From Paludibacteraceae bacterium (GTDB lineage: Bacteria > Bacteroidota > Bacteroidia > Bacteroidales > Paludibacteraceae), in contig JAFVBR010000039.1 in the NCBI GenBank assembly GCA_017479885.1, forward strand, positions 62,001 through 126,000: 64,000 nt of DNA, written 5' to 3'. Positions 8,752 through 16,958 of the stretch are shown here, one piece after another; position 1 is the first letter of the stretch; each line of letters opens with the position of its first letter. A program made the translations under genes and the position numbers. The notes under the pieces are model-generated. The model saw only the letters and a program-made list of their open reading frames with translations. It did not search any database and was not told the origin of the DNA.

Positions 8752-9204
8752 ATGAAACTATATTCCGAACTTCGTATAGCCCTTGCGTCCGACCATGCAG
8801 GCTACAATCTCAAACAAACAGTTATCAATTTTCTTCATGAGAAAGGAGCCGATGTCCATGATTTCGGTTGCTATTCAACCGATAGTTGCGACTACCCTGA
8901 CTTCGCTCATCCGCTTGCTCAGGCGGTGGAGAATGGTGAGTATCTGTTTGGTATAACCATTTGCTCCACAGGCAATGGTATTTGCATGACTGCCAACAAG
9001 CATCAGGGTATCCGTGCTGCACTCTGCTGGGATATACCTCTCGCGCGTCTCGCCCGTCAGCACAACAATGCCAATGTGCTTGGTTTGCCTGCCAACTTCG
9101 TGTCCGAAGACCTTGCTTTGCAGATGGTGGAGACTTTCTTCACTACCGATTTTGAGGGTGGCAGACACGAGCGCCGCGTAAACAAGATACCTGTTAACCG
9201 CTAA
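8752..9204 (+). CDS. rpiB: Ribose-5-phosphate isomerase B
   Basis: RpiB interconverts ribose 5-phosphate and ribulose 5-phosphate in the pentose phosphate pathway. The ATG at 8752 gives 150 aa, the usual length; an in-frame ATG at 8731 would overlap queG and add seven residues. The motifs ASDHAGY, CSTGNG (catalytic Cys and phosphate-binding loop) and NNANVLGLP are intact. It follows queG by 10 bp and is followed 10 bp later by a radical SAM gene, so all three are likely one transcript. Confidence 0.95.
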   Translation: MKLYSELRIALASDHAGYNLKQTVINFLHEKGADVHDFGCYSTDSCDYPDFAHPLAQAVENGEYLFGITICSTGNGICMTANKHQGIRAALCWDIPLARLARQHNNANVLGLPANFVSEDLALQMVETFFTTDFEGGRHERRVNKIPVNR

Positions 9205-9214
9205 TCTCAGCACT

Positions 9215-10177
9215 TTGTATCTCCGCCGTATCGGCAATATCATCAGAAGCAGATTCAGTTATCTGCTCAGTCTCGCTGGCATATACCGGTTCAGGCACAT
9301 GCCTGAGTTCTTGTCGGTCGAGCCTGCCGATTGGTGTATGCTCTCTTGCCCTGAATGCCCTGTCGGCAGGCGTGGACAGAAGAGCACCAATGACCGCGGA
9401 TTGCTTGGTGAAGAACTGATGCGGAAAATCCTTGATGAGTGTGCCGATTATCTTCATACTATCCAGTTCTTTTTTCAAGGCGAACCCCTGCTTAACCGCC
9501 AATTGCCATTGTTCATTGCTATGGCAAAACAGAAACATATTTACACGATTGTTTCAACCAATGCCTTGCTTGTCACGCCCGAGTATGCCCGCGCGTTGAT
9601 TGGTAGCGGTGTTGACAGGCTGATAGTGTCAATCGACGGCTTTAGCCGGCAGTCATATTCTGAATACAGGGTAGGAGGCAGTTTCCGGAAAGCTCTTGCC
9701 GGACTACGTCTGTTGGCAGAGGCAAAGCATCAACTGAAGGCGAAAACCAAAATAGAGTGGCAATGCCTTATGCTTAAATCCAATCAGCACGAATGGCAGC
9801 TTATTCGTGATAATTACAAGCGTCTTGGTGCTGATTGCCTTACATTGAAGACTGCTCAGTTCTATGAATTCGCGCATGGCAATCCTCTCATGCCGGATAA
9901 TGAGCGCTATTCGCGTTACAAGCAGTTGGCTGACGGTAGGTTTGTGAGGAAGAAACCATACAGAAACCACTGCCTGCGCTTGTGGAGTGGGGCAGTGGTT
10001 GATGTGAAAGGCAATCTCTTGCCCTGTTGTTTCGACAAGACTGCTGACTATGCCTTTGGTAATATCTGTAATGAGAGTATTGCAGGTGTCTGGCATTCCG
10101 ACAAAGCGGAGACGTTTCGCCGCAGGCTGATGTTGAACCGCCGTGAGATAGATATATGCCTCAACTGCACGGAATAG
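9215..10177 (+). CDS. Radical SAM/SPASM-type protein
   Basis: The 320-aa protein has the radical SAM cluster motif as CMLSCPEC (Cys-x3-Cys-x2-Cys, residues ~41-48) and a C-terminal Cys-rich segment (CLRLWSGAVVDVKGN, LPCCFD, ICLNC) like a SPASM auxiliary-cluster domain. The substrate is not evident; relatives modify peptides or act in cofactor and lipid pathways. No precursor peptide gene is visible nearby. The reading frame starts with TTG at 9215, 10 bp after rpiB. The first in-frame ATG (MPEFLSV) would lie very near the cluster, so the TTG start is preferred but uncertain. Confidence 0.8.
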   Translation: MYLRRIGNIIRSRFSYLLSLAGIYRFRHMPEFLSVEPADWCMLSCPECPVGRRGQKSTNDRGLLGEELMRKILDECADYLHTIQFFFQGEPLLNRQLPLFIAMAKQKHIYTIVSTNALLVTPEYARALIGSGVDRLIVSIDGFSRQSYSEYRVGGSFRKALAGLRLLAEAKHQLKAKTKIEWQCLMLKSNQHEWQLIRDNYKRLGADCLTLKTAQFYEFAHGNPLMPDNERYSRYKQLADGRFVRKKPYRNHCLRLWSGAVVDVKGNLLPCCFDKTADYAFGNICNESIAGVWHSDKAETFRRRLMLNRREIDICLNCTE

Positions 10178-10188
10178 CGAAGTACGGA

Positions 10189-12990
10189 TTAGAACAGTGA
10201 TAACTGGTCGTCGTGCTCCTTGCCCTTCTCATCTACAGGCAGTGAGTCTTCAGGGACATCTGAATTTATTGTCATCGGAATATCGTCAATATCAGTCTCC
10301 ACGGTTTCTGCAGTGGTCTCTTCCTGAATAGATTCGAGTGCAGTCTCCTGTGTCTCTTCTTCAGATGTTTCTTCTTCGCTTTGTTCCGCTATTTCGGGTT
10401 CAGGAGAAATATCTTCTATAGAGGCGACTTCGTATGTTGTAAGGCGTTTGCCGCGTGCACCTGCACCTTTCACGGCAATAAACTCCTGCATTATCACACT
10501 AATGTCCTCGCGTGCCGTGTCAGCAAAGTGTATGAGGAATGTGGCATTCTCATTGTCGGTAAGACAGTGCATACGCGATTCAGGATTCTCTCCGAGGAAA
10601 TTCTGCGGCTTAGGTGTCGCATTAAGCATGAATCGCTTTGCGTACCAGTATTGCTGGTCTGCATCCCAAAGTACAAGCGACCACGTCTTTTCAGGATTAT
10701 ACTTCTCTATCTTGTATATATTGTTTTCAAAGTGAGCAGTAATCTCAAATGTGGTAGTATAGTAGTCGCCGTTTCGTGTTATTACGAGCACTCGGTCCTC
10801 ACTCTGGAATTCTCCGAGATAAGTACCCATGCCGTCATAATTGATACGAAGTACATCGGGGTCGAACCATACTTGTCGGCCACCGAGTGTAGATGCGCCT
10901 TTCTGCTTCAGTGTGATGCTCTTTACCTTGAATTTGGTCAGCAGATTGCCCCTGCTGCCCCTGCCCTTGACTGCAAGTTCTGACAAGTCTTTCAGAACCT
11001 CCATTTTCTTTAGCTTGAGAGCGGGGTCAAGTTGCACCCTTATAACTTCCGCTTCCCCGTTAGGGTTGGCTGTGAAATACATTACCTTCGAGCCTGGCTT
11101 GCCTGTTGTAAGGTTATATTCTTTGTCGCGTGCCAGACCTGTGGCGGCAAAGCGTTTCATGTAGTATGGACCTGTCTTGCCTTCGCGATATACCACATTA
11201 TATATCGTGCGCTCGTCGTTCTTCTTGAATACTGCTATATGCAGAATATTGGTGCCGACAAACACTTTCTCCTGAACGCGGATAATTTTGTATTTGCCGT
11301 CTTTGTAGAAGATAATGATGTCGTCAAGGTCGGAGCAGTCAAAGAGGTACGTGTTCTTCTTTAGTGAGGTGCCTATAAAGCCTTCCTCCTGATTGATGTA
11401 CATCTTCTGGTTGGCCTCTACCACTGTCTTTACATTGATAGTTGCAAAGTTGCGCACTTCTGTCTTGCGCGGGTAGTTGGCTCCGTATTTGTCCTTCAGG
11501 TTCTCAAACCATTTGATAGTGTATTCCGTCAGATGGGCAATGTTGAACTTCACCTCGCGCAGTTTTTCGTTCAGTGCCTTCAGTTGTTCGTCTGCCTTCT
11601 TCGAGTCAAACTTGGTGATACGCATCATCTTTATCTCAAGCAGTTTGCGAAAATCCTCGTCTGTCGCAGGGCGAATCAGTTTGCTTAGGAATGGTTCCAT
11701 GGCCGTTCGTATGAACGCAACTGCTTTCTCAGGAGAAGTAGAGTCCTCAAACCCTTTCTCTTTGTATATGCGTTGTTCGATAAATATTTTCTCAAGCGAG
11801 ATAAAGAATATCTGTTCTTCCAGTTCGCCTTTTTGTATGTCAAGTTCCCAGTGAAGCAGATCCTTGGTGTGGTCGGTTGATATGCGCAGCAGGTTGCTTA
11901 CGTTTGTGAACACTGGTTTCTTGTCCTGTATTACGCAGCAGTTGGGAGAGATGCTCACTTCGCAGTCTGTGCATGCATACAACGCATCTATCGTCTTGTC
12001 CGATGAAGCTCCGGGTTGCAGTTGAACCACAATCTCTGCTTCTGCCGCTGTGTTATCATCAACCTTCTTTATTTTTATTTTGCCTTTCTGGTTGGCGCGT
12101 AAGATGGTTTCTATTATGCTGGCTGAAGTAGTCCCGTAAGGTATCTCGGTGATGATGAGTGTCTTGTTGTCCTGCGACTTGGTGATTTTACTGCGTATCT
12201 TCACCATTCCGCCTCTCTCCCCGTCGTTGTATTTGCTTACGTCTATTGTGCCTCCTGTCGGAAAATCAGGAAATAGTTGGAATCCTTCTCCGCGCAGATA
12301 TGCAAGCGAAGCATCGCATAGTTCATTGAAGTTGTGTGGAAGGATTTTAGAGTTGAGTCCTACAGCTATTCCTTCTACACCTTGTGCCAGCAGGAGAGGA
12401 AACTTCACAGGCAGATTCACCGGCTCTTTCTTTCTTCCGTCGTAAGATAGCATCCAGTGTGTAGTTTTCGGATTGAAGACTGTCTCAAGTGCAAACTTGC
12501 TCAAGCGCGCTTCTATATAACGCGGAGCAGCTGCACCGTCGCCGGTAAGAATGTTACCCCAGTTGCCCTGACAGTCAATCAGCAGATTCTTTTGTCCCAA
12601 CTGTACAAGTGCATCGCCTATTGAGGCATCACCGTGCGGATGGTATTGCATGGTTTGTCCTACGATATTGGCAACCTTGTTCAGCCTGCCGTCGTCAACC
12701 ATTTTCATTGCATGCAATATACGCCGTTGAACCGGTTTCAAACCGTCGTATATGTCCGGCACGGCACGCTCCAGTATTACGTATGAGGCATAGTCAAGAA
12801 ACCAGTCTTGATACATGCCTGTCAGGTGATACTTTATTGAGTCGTTGAAAGTGCCGCGCGAATGTGGTTGAGCTGCAGAAGCTTCGTCTTGCTGCTGTTC
12901 TTCTGCAGAAAGGTCTTCAGTGGCTGCGTCTGTGGAGGAAACGGTATCTGAGTTCTCTTCTGTACCTATTATGTCGTCTTCTTCTTTCAT
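10189..12990 (-). CDS. parC: DNA gyrase/topoisomerase IV subunit A
   Basis: The 933-aa protein is a type IIA topoisomerase breakage-rejoining subunit. It cuts both strands through Tyr158 in AAPRYIE, with VQRR (87-90) nearby, HPHGD (118-121) in the winged helix, and a C-terminal beta-pinwheel-like region. The ~45-residue acidic/Gln-rich N-terminal extension and long Glu-rich C-terminal tail (from ~855) are unusual. The canonical gyrA box (QRRGGKG) is not visible, which fits a ParC-like topoisomerase IV A subunit. The chain ends in QLSLF, which resembles a sliding-clamp-binding motif. The neighbouring parE is not in the window. Confidence 0.93.
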   Translation of the reverse strand: MKEEDDIIGTEENSDTVSSTDAATEDLSAEEQQQDEASAAQPHSRGTFNDSIKYHLTGMYQDWFLDYASYVILERAVPDIYDGLKPVQRRILHAMKMVDDGRLNKVANIVGQTMQYHPHGDASIGDALVQLGQKNLLIDCQGNWGNILTGDGAAAPRYIEARLSKFALETVFNPKTTHWMLSYDGRKKEPVNLPVKFPLLLAQGVEGIAVGLNSKILPHNFNELCDASLAYLRGEGFQLFPDFPTGGTIDVSKYNDGERGGMVKIRSKITKSQDNKTLIITEIPYGTTSASIIETILRANQKGKIKIKKVDDNTAAEAEIVVQLQPGASSDKTIDALYACTDCEVSISPNCCVIQDKKPVFTNVSNLLRISTDHTKDLLHWELDIQKGELEEQIFFISLEKIFIEQRIYKEKGFEDSTSPEKAVAFIRTAMEPFLSKLIRPATDEDFRKLLEIKMMRITKFDSKKADEQLKALNEKLREVKFNIAHLTEYTIKWFENLKDKYGANYPRKTEVRNFATINVKTVVEANQKMYINQEEGFIGTSLKKNTYLFDCSDLDDIIIFYKDGKYKIIRVQEKVFVGTNILHIAVFKKNDERTIYNVVYREGKTGPYYMKRFAATGLARDKEYNLTTGKPGSKVMYFTANPNGEAEVIRVQLDPALKLKKMEVLKDLSELAVKGRGSRGNLLTKFKVKSITLKQKGASTLGGRQVWFDPDVLRINYDGMGTYLGEFQSEDRVLVITRNGDYYTTTFEITAHFENNIYKIEKYNPEKTWSLVLWDADQQYWYAKRFMLNATPKPQNFLGENPESRMHCLTDNENATFLIHFADTAREDISVIMQEFIAVKGAGARGKRLTTYEVASIEDISPEPEIAEQSEEETSEEETQETALESIQEETTAETVETDIDDIPMTINSDVPEDSLPVDEKGKEHDDQLSLF

Positions 12991-13008
12991 TCTCTCTTAC
13001 GCTGAAAC

Positions 13009-13027
13009 AGACGCTCACCGAGCGTCT
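13009..13027 (-). terminator. Hairpin upstream of parC
   Basis: An 8-bp perfect stem AGACGCTC/GAGCGTCT with a 3-nt loop lies between the small membrane protein gene and parC. On the minus strand it is followed only by a weak T-rich stretch, so it could be a leaky terminator or an intercistronic hairpin. Confidence 0.45.
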
Positions 13028-13060
13028 AATGGTGGATTATAATATCGGGTGAGAGCGGTT

Positions 13061-13228
13061 TTACTCTACAAAACGGTTGATAAAGATATATGCCAATATA
13101 CCTACGATTTCCAGTACAAGGCTTGAGGCAAGCAGTGCGTTCGAAGGTACCCAGAAGTAATAAACTACAAGGCAGAGTACACCGCAAATAACGAGTAGTG
13201 CGCCTAAATATTTAATTAGTGTTTTCAT
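13061..13228 (-). CDS. Small two-helix membrane protein (55 aa)
   Basis: A 56-codon reading frame starts at ATG 13228 and ends at TAA 13061. The product begins MKTLIKYLGALLVICG and contains two hydrophobic helices (residues ~7-27 and ~31-50) with a charged C-terminus (NRFVE). The size and a start in an AT-rich region after a gap of about 90 bp argue for a real gene. It could be a small envelope protein. I recognise no family, and function is not assigned. Confidence 0.6.
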   Translation of the reverse strand: MKTLIKYLGALLVICGVLCLVVYYFWVPSNALLASSLVLEIVGILAYIFINRFVE

Positions 13229-13317
13229 ATTATTATTGAGTTATTGTTAGTTAATCCAAGAGTATGTCAGCAGATTTACATTCTAATCCTCAAATAGGAC
13301 GAAGTCGCTCAAATCTT

Positions 13318-13968
13318 CTATAACTTCTCTCCGAAAGCAAGGTCTCCTGCATCGCCTAATCCGGGTACTATATACTTGTGCGGATTCAGTACCGGGTCAA
13401 TGGCTGCGGTATATAGTGTGATATCTTCAGGCATCAGGGTCTGCAGATAGTCAATGGCTTGCGGAGTGGCAAGCACCGAAGCAAGATATACTTTCTTCGG
13501 AGTACCTTTCTGCAGCAATGCTCTGTAAGCAACCTCCATTGAACTGCCGGTAGCGAGCATTGGGTCGCAGATGATTAGTGTTTTGCCCTCAAGCGACGGA
13601 GAGGCTATGTATTCAGTATGAATATAAAACTCTGTTTCGGAGGTGTATTCCCTATATGCGCTAACAAAGGCGTTTTCTGCATGGTCCAGATAGTTGAGAA
13701 AACCTTGGTGAAAAGGCAGACCCGCACGCAGTATGGTGGCTATAACCACCTTCTCTGTGGGCAGACTTACTTCTGCTGTAGCCAACGGAGTTTCAACGTT
13801 TGCCCTTTTGTAAACAAATGTCTTTGATAGCTCGTAGGCTGTAATTTCGCCTATGCGCTCTATATTACGTCTGAAACGAAGAGAGTCCTTCTGAATATTG
13901 ACGTCTCTCAACTCGCTCATGAAGGAGTTCAGTAGTGAGTTTTGTTCTGAAAGATTGATAGTTTTCAT
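13318..13968 (-). CDS. upp: Uracil phosphoribosyltransferase
   Basis: Upp makes UMP from uracil and PRPP in pyrimidine salvage. I use ATG 13968 rather than the upstream 13998 because it gives MKTINLSEQNSLL and 216 aa, near the family length. The PRPP-binding motif appears as DPMLATGSS, and LRAGLPF and a C-terminal PGLGDAGD are the uracil- and ribose-binding segments. It lies 31 bp downstream of the coiled-coil secreted protein on the same strand; no functional link is implied. Confidence 0.95.
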   Translation of the reverse strand: MKTINLSEQNSLLNSFMSELRDVNIQKDSLRFRRNIERIGEITAYELSKTFVYKRANVETPLATAEVSLPTEKVVIATILRAGLPFHQGFLNYLDHAENAFVSAYREYTSETEFYIHTEYIASPSLEGKTLIICDPMLATGSSMEVAYRALLQKGTPKKVYLASVLATPQAIDYLQTLMPEDITLYTAAIDPVLNPHKYIVPGLGDAGDLAFGEKL

Positions 13969-13999
13969 AACGTTCAACTCTAAACTTTCAACTCTCAAC

Positions 14000-14680
14000 T
14001 CATTTTGCGGCTTGCAGTTTGGCCATCTTGGCGTTGTCTTTTATTTTTGCCTTGGTGGCCTTTATCTCGTTTTTGATCATCTTGTCCTGCAGTTTGTTGG
14101 TCTCCTGCATGTTCTTTAGTTTGGCTTCCTTGTCCTTCAGGTCAAGTTCGTATGAAGAAAGGGCTATCATGTCGTCTTTCAGCACTTCGCGGTCGCGTTT
14201 GATGTCTTTCATGTTGTGGTCGCGCTCACGCTCGTTGTCTCTCAGACGTGCTTCCTGCTGGTCAAGTGCAGCGTTGTTGTCAGCAAGAGTCTGTTGGTCA
14301 AGAGCCGAATCTTTCAGCAGTGCACTGCGCTGTTTGTCTATTGCTTTCTGGGCTTTCTTGTCTGCCTTCTCCTGACTCTTGTAAACTTTCTCCTGGGTTG
14401 CAAGTTGTTTCTTGCGCTGCTTGTTCAGTTTTACCTGTGCCTTGTAGTAGTTGCGCTCGCTCTTGGCTGTCTTGGCTGCAAGATTAAGTGACTCCTTGTC
14501 TGCTTTTACTTTCTTGTTGATACTCTCAAGGTCAATCACATATTGTTCGTCATTACCTGCTTGCTGGCGAATTGTGTCAAGATTGAAATCAACGATGTTT
14601 ACATTGATGGGAGTTACGTTTTGTGCATTCATTGCCATGCTTGCAGCAACCAATGCGACTAAGAATAATGTTTTTTTCAT
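14000..14680 (-). CDS. Secreted coiled-coil protein of unknown function
   Basis: The 226-aa product has a Sec signal peptide (MKKTLFLVALVAASMAMNAQ). Almost the entire mature chain is a Lys/Glu/Asp/Gln-rich heptad-like helix (residues ~50-225), with no globular domain visible. It is probably periplasmic. It lies 36 bp after the LytTR regulator gene on the same strand and may share its promoter. The function is unknown. Confidence 0.7.
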   Translation of the reverse strand: MKKTLFLVALVAASMAMNAQNVTPINVNIVDFNLDTIRQQAGNDEQYVIDLESINKKVKADKESLNLAAKTAKSERNYYKAQVKLNKQRKKQLATQEKVYKSQEKADKKAQKAIDKQRSALLKDSALDQQTLADNNAALDQQEARLRDNERERDHNMKDIKRDREVLKDDMIALSSYELDLKDKEAKLKNMQETNKLQDKMIKNEIKATKAKIKDNAKMAKLQAAK

Positions 14681-14716
14681 TGTTGTATGTGTTTATTTGG
14701 TTGTTAATAGTCGTGT

Positions 14717-15583
14717 TTATGAAAACTTTTCAAGAAAACGCGCACTGTATGTCTTTGATACCGGAATACGTGGCAGGTTATCTTCTCCAAAGTCTATAAA
14801 TAGTCCATCGTCAGTCTTGCTCACTACCTTTATTGTGTTGAAGTTCACCATGTGCGACCTGCTGCATCTTACAAGAGAAGTCTGCGCAAAGTCTTGTTCT
14901 ATACGTTTCAAGGTGTTGCGGAGTACATAGTGTGGCAGTTTGTTGCCGTTGCGATAGTAGATTATTACATAGTTGTCCGATGATTCTATATAATATACAG
15001 CCGTTGATTTGACCGACAACTTCAATTCTCCTTTCTCGTCCCGGAAATTGTAAGTGTCTGGAGCAGGCAGACTTGTCTTGTCTCCTGATGCGGAAGCAAT
15101 GTTTTCTGTCAGTTTTTGCAGTTCGGCTTTCAAACGGTTGATTTCTTCTTCCTTGGCGATAAGGGCAAACGACATTGTGAATGCTGCATAAGGAATGAAT
15201 ATGATAAGCACCGTGTCAAGCAAAGCCTCCTTTACGAATGTGAAATAGTTGTTGTATTCACCTGTGATAATGGACGCAGCAAGCGAATAAACAATGGTCA
15301 TAGCCATAACTTCTGCTACCAACCAGGTTGCGTACTCCCATATCTTTATAGGATGTTTCTTCGCATATTTGTACATTATTGTACGGCTTATGGCTATTAT
15401 ACCCATCGCTGTAAGTACAACTGCTGTGGCTCCTCCAAGATATATAAACGGATTGTCTGTCCAATTGGCCGAACCGAAGGGCTGATATATCAATATGAAC
15501 AACTCTGCAAACAACGCAGTGCCGCAGACTGTCCAGACCACGTTCTTCTTCAGAGTCAGATATTCAGGTATGTTGTTCTTCAA
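14717..15583 (-). CDS. Membrane-anchored LytTR-family regulator
   Basis: The 288-aa protein has about four transmembrane helices in its N-terminal half (residues ~15-155), a helical linker, and a C-terminal LytTR DNA-binding domain (~190-288) with the typical start YIESSDNYVIIYY and end SLVRCSRSHMVN. This arrangement, a membrane sensor fused directly to a LytTR output without a receiver domain, is common in Bacteroidetes. It would bind DNA at the membrane in response to an unknown signal. It has its own promoter, divergent from the AI-2E-type gene. Confidence 0.88.
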   Translation of the reverse strand: MKNNIPEYLTLKKNVVWTVCGTALFAELFILIYQPFGSANWTDNPFIYLGGATAVVLTAMGIIAISRTIMYKYAKKHPIKIWEYATWLVAEVMAMTIVYSLAASIITGEYNNYFTFVKEALLDTVLIIFIPYAAFTMSFALIAKEEEINRLKAELQKLTENIASASGDKTSLPAPDTYNFRDEKGELKLSVKSTAVYYIESSDNYVIIYYRNGNKLPHYVLRNTLKRIEQDFAQTSLVRCSRSHMVNFNTIKVVSKTDDGLFIDFGEDNLPRIPVSKTYSARFLEKFS

Positions 15584-15634
15584 GAGCCGGAATGTTTTGT
15601 TGTTTATCGTTTGTGCCCCATATTATGAGCGCTG

Positions 15635-15666
15635 CAAAGATAATACTTTTTTTTGTTATACGCAAA
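15635..15666 (-). promoter_or_regulatory. Promoter of the LytTR regulator gene
   Basis: On the minus strand TATCTTTG (complement of 15635-15642) and TTTG (complement of 15663-15666) are 20 nt apart. It is back-to-back with the plus-strand promoter at 15670-15701; only three bases separate the two -33 boxes. Confidence 0.8.
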
Positions 15667-15669
15667 CAG

Positions 15670-15701
15670 TTTGCATATTTGCAGAAAAAGCCGTATCTTT
15701 G
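15670..15701 (+). promoter_or_regulatory. Promoter of the AI-2E-type transporter gene
   Basis: TTTG (15670-15673) and TATCTTTG (15694-15701) are 20 nt apart and lie 31 bp before the ATG at 15732. With the divergent promoter on the left this forms a compact shared regulatory region. Confidence 0.8.
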
Positions 15702-15731
15702 CAAGGATTTAAAAACTTCGTGATACTCCCT

Positions 15732-16877
15732 ATGGAACGTAAATTTGATTTGGACCGCACCGTGCGCCTGTGCATAACCATTGTCGTGGTTATTGTGCTC
15801 TTTTTGTTGACACGGCAACTCAGTGGAGTTCTCTTGCCCTTTGTTGTCTCTTGGTTCATTGCTTACCTTATCCACCCCATCGTCAGTTTCTTCCAATATA
15901 AGTGCCGGCTCAAGAACCGCACATTGTCGGTCGCTGCCACGCTTGTTCTGCTTCTTGTTCTGCTCGTAGGTATTGTTGCGGCATTGGTCGGACCCGTTTC
16001 TGCCGAATTGTCGAGAATGCTGACCTTGATCACTTCTTATGTAAGCGGACTCAGTGTCGATACCGTTCTGCCCGCAGCATGGCAGGAGGATTTCCGTGAC
16101 TGGCTCGCGCAATACGACTGGCAGAGTCTTCTCACCTTTGGAAATATTGAGAACGTACTCAACAAGATTACCCCCTATATCAGTGGATTGCTTGGAGGTA
16201 GCATCAGCTTGCTCGGCAGTCTGCTCGTTGTTTTTGTAAGCGTCCTTTATGTAATATTTATTCTGATTGATTATGAGAATATTACCGCTGGCATGGTAGA
16301 GATGATTCCTCCTAAGTTCAAGAAAACCGTCACTGATGTGCTTGCTGATTTGGAGACAGGTATGAACAAGTATTTCCGTGGACAGGCACTCATTGCTATG
16401 ACTGTCGGTATCCTCTTTTCTATAGGTTTTCTTATTATGGGGCTGCCACTTGCTATTGTGGTCGGACTTTTCATCGGTCTCCTCAATATGGTGCCCTATC
16501 TTCAGGCGGCTGGTATTCCCCTCTGCATGCTGCTCGGGGTGCTTCAGTCGGCTGACACAGGTACGGCTTACTGGATTATCCTTATTGAAATTGCTGCCGT
16601 ATTCATCGTTGTGCAAACCATTCAGGATATGCTCCTCACTCCGCTCATTATGGGCAAGACCATAGGCATGAAACCTGCCGTAATGCTTCTTGCTTTGTCC
16701 ATATGGGGGAGTCTGCTGGGAGTGGCGGGAATGATAATAGCTTTGCCGCTGACAACGGTGATGCTCTCTTATTACAAACGATATGTTCTGCAAGTAACAG
16801 AAGACGTGAAACCTGTACTGGAAGAGACGCCGACAACAGAAGTTCCATCAGAAGAAATAGCGGAAAATCAACAATAA
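15732..16877 (+). CDS. AI-2E family transporter (PerM type)
   Basis: The 381-aa product has the hydrophobic pattern of PF01594 proteins: an N-terminal helix pair (residues ~12-45), a third helix (65-95), a soluble loop, then five further helices with the typical PYLQAAGIPLCMLLG and TPLIMGKTIGMKP segments. Members export autoinducer-2 or act as ion antiporters, so the substrate is not known here. I use ATG 15732, since the longer frame would run through the promoter boxes. A ~25-residue acidic Pro/Glu-rich tail ends the protein. Confidence 0.88.
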   Translation: MERKFDLDRTVRLCITIVVVIVLFLLTRQLSGVLLPFVVSWFIAYLIHPIVSFFQYKCRLKNRTLSVAATLVLLLVLLVGIVAALVGPVSAELSRMLTLITSYVSGLSVDTVLPAAWQEDFRDWLAQYDWQSLLTFGNIENVLNKITPYISGLLGGSISLLGSLLVVFVSVLYVIFILIDYENITAGMVEMIPPKFKKTVTDVLADLETGMNKYFRGQALIAMTVGILFSIGFLIMGLPLAIVVGLFIGLLNMVPYLQAAGIPLCMLLGVLQSADTGTAYWIILIEIAAVFIVVQTIQDMLLTPLIMGKTIGMKPAVMLLALSIWGSLLGVAGMIIALPLTTVMLSYYKRYVLQVTEDVKPVLEETPTTEVPSEEIAENQQ

Positions 16878-16909
16878 TTTTCATATATAGAGATTTTTCC
16901 GTACCTTTG
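16878..16909 (+). promoter_or_regulatory. Promoter of typA
   Basis: The -7 box TACCTTTG is at 16902-16909. At the expected 20-nt distance the -33 box reads TTTT (16878-16881), a weaker match. The typA start follows at 16959. Confidence 0.65.
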
Positions 16910-16958
16910 CAGGCTCTTTTTAATAAAATGCACTAAAAGGCTGTTTTGATTAATTTAT

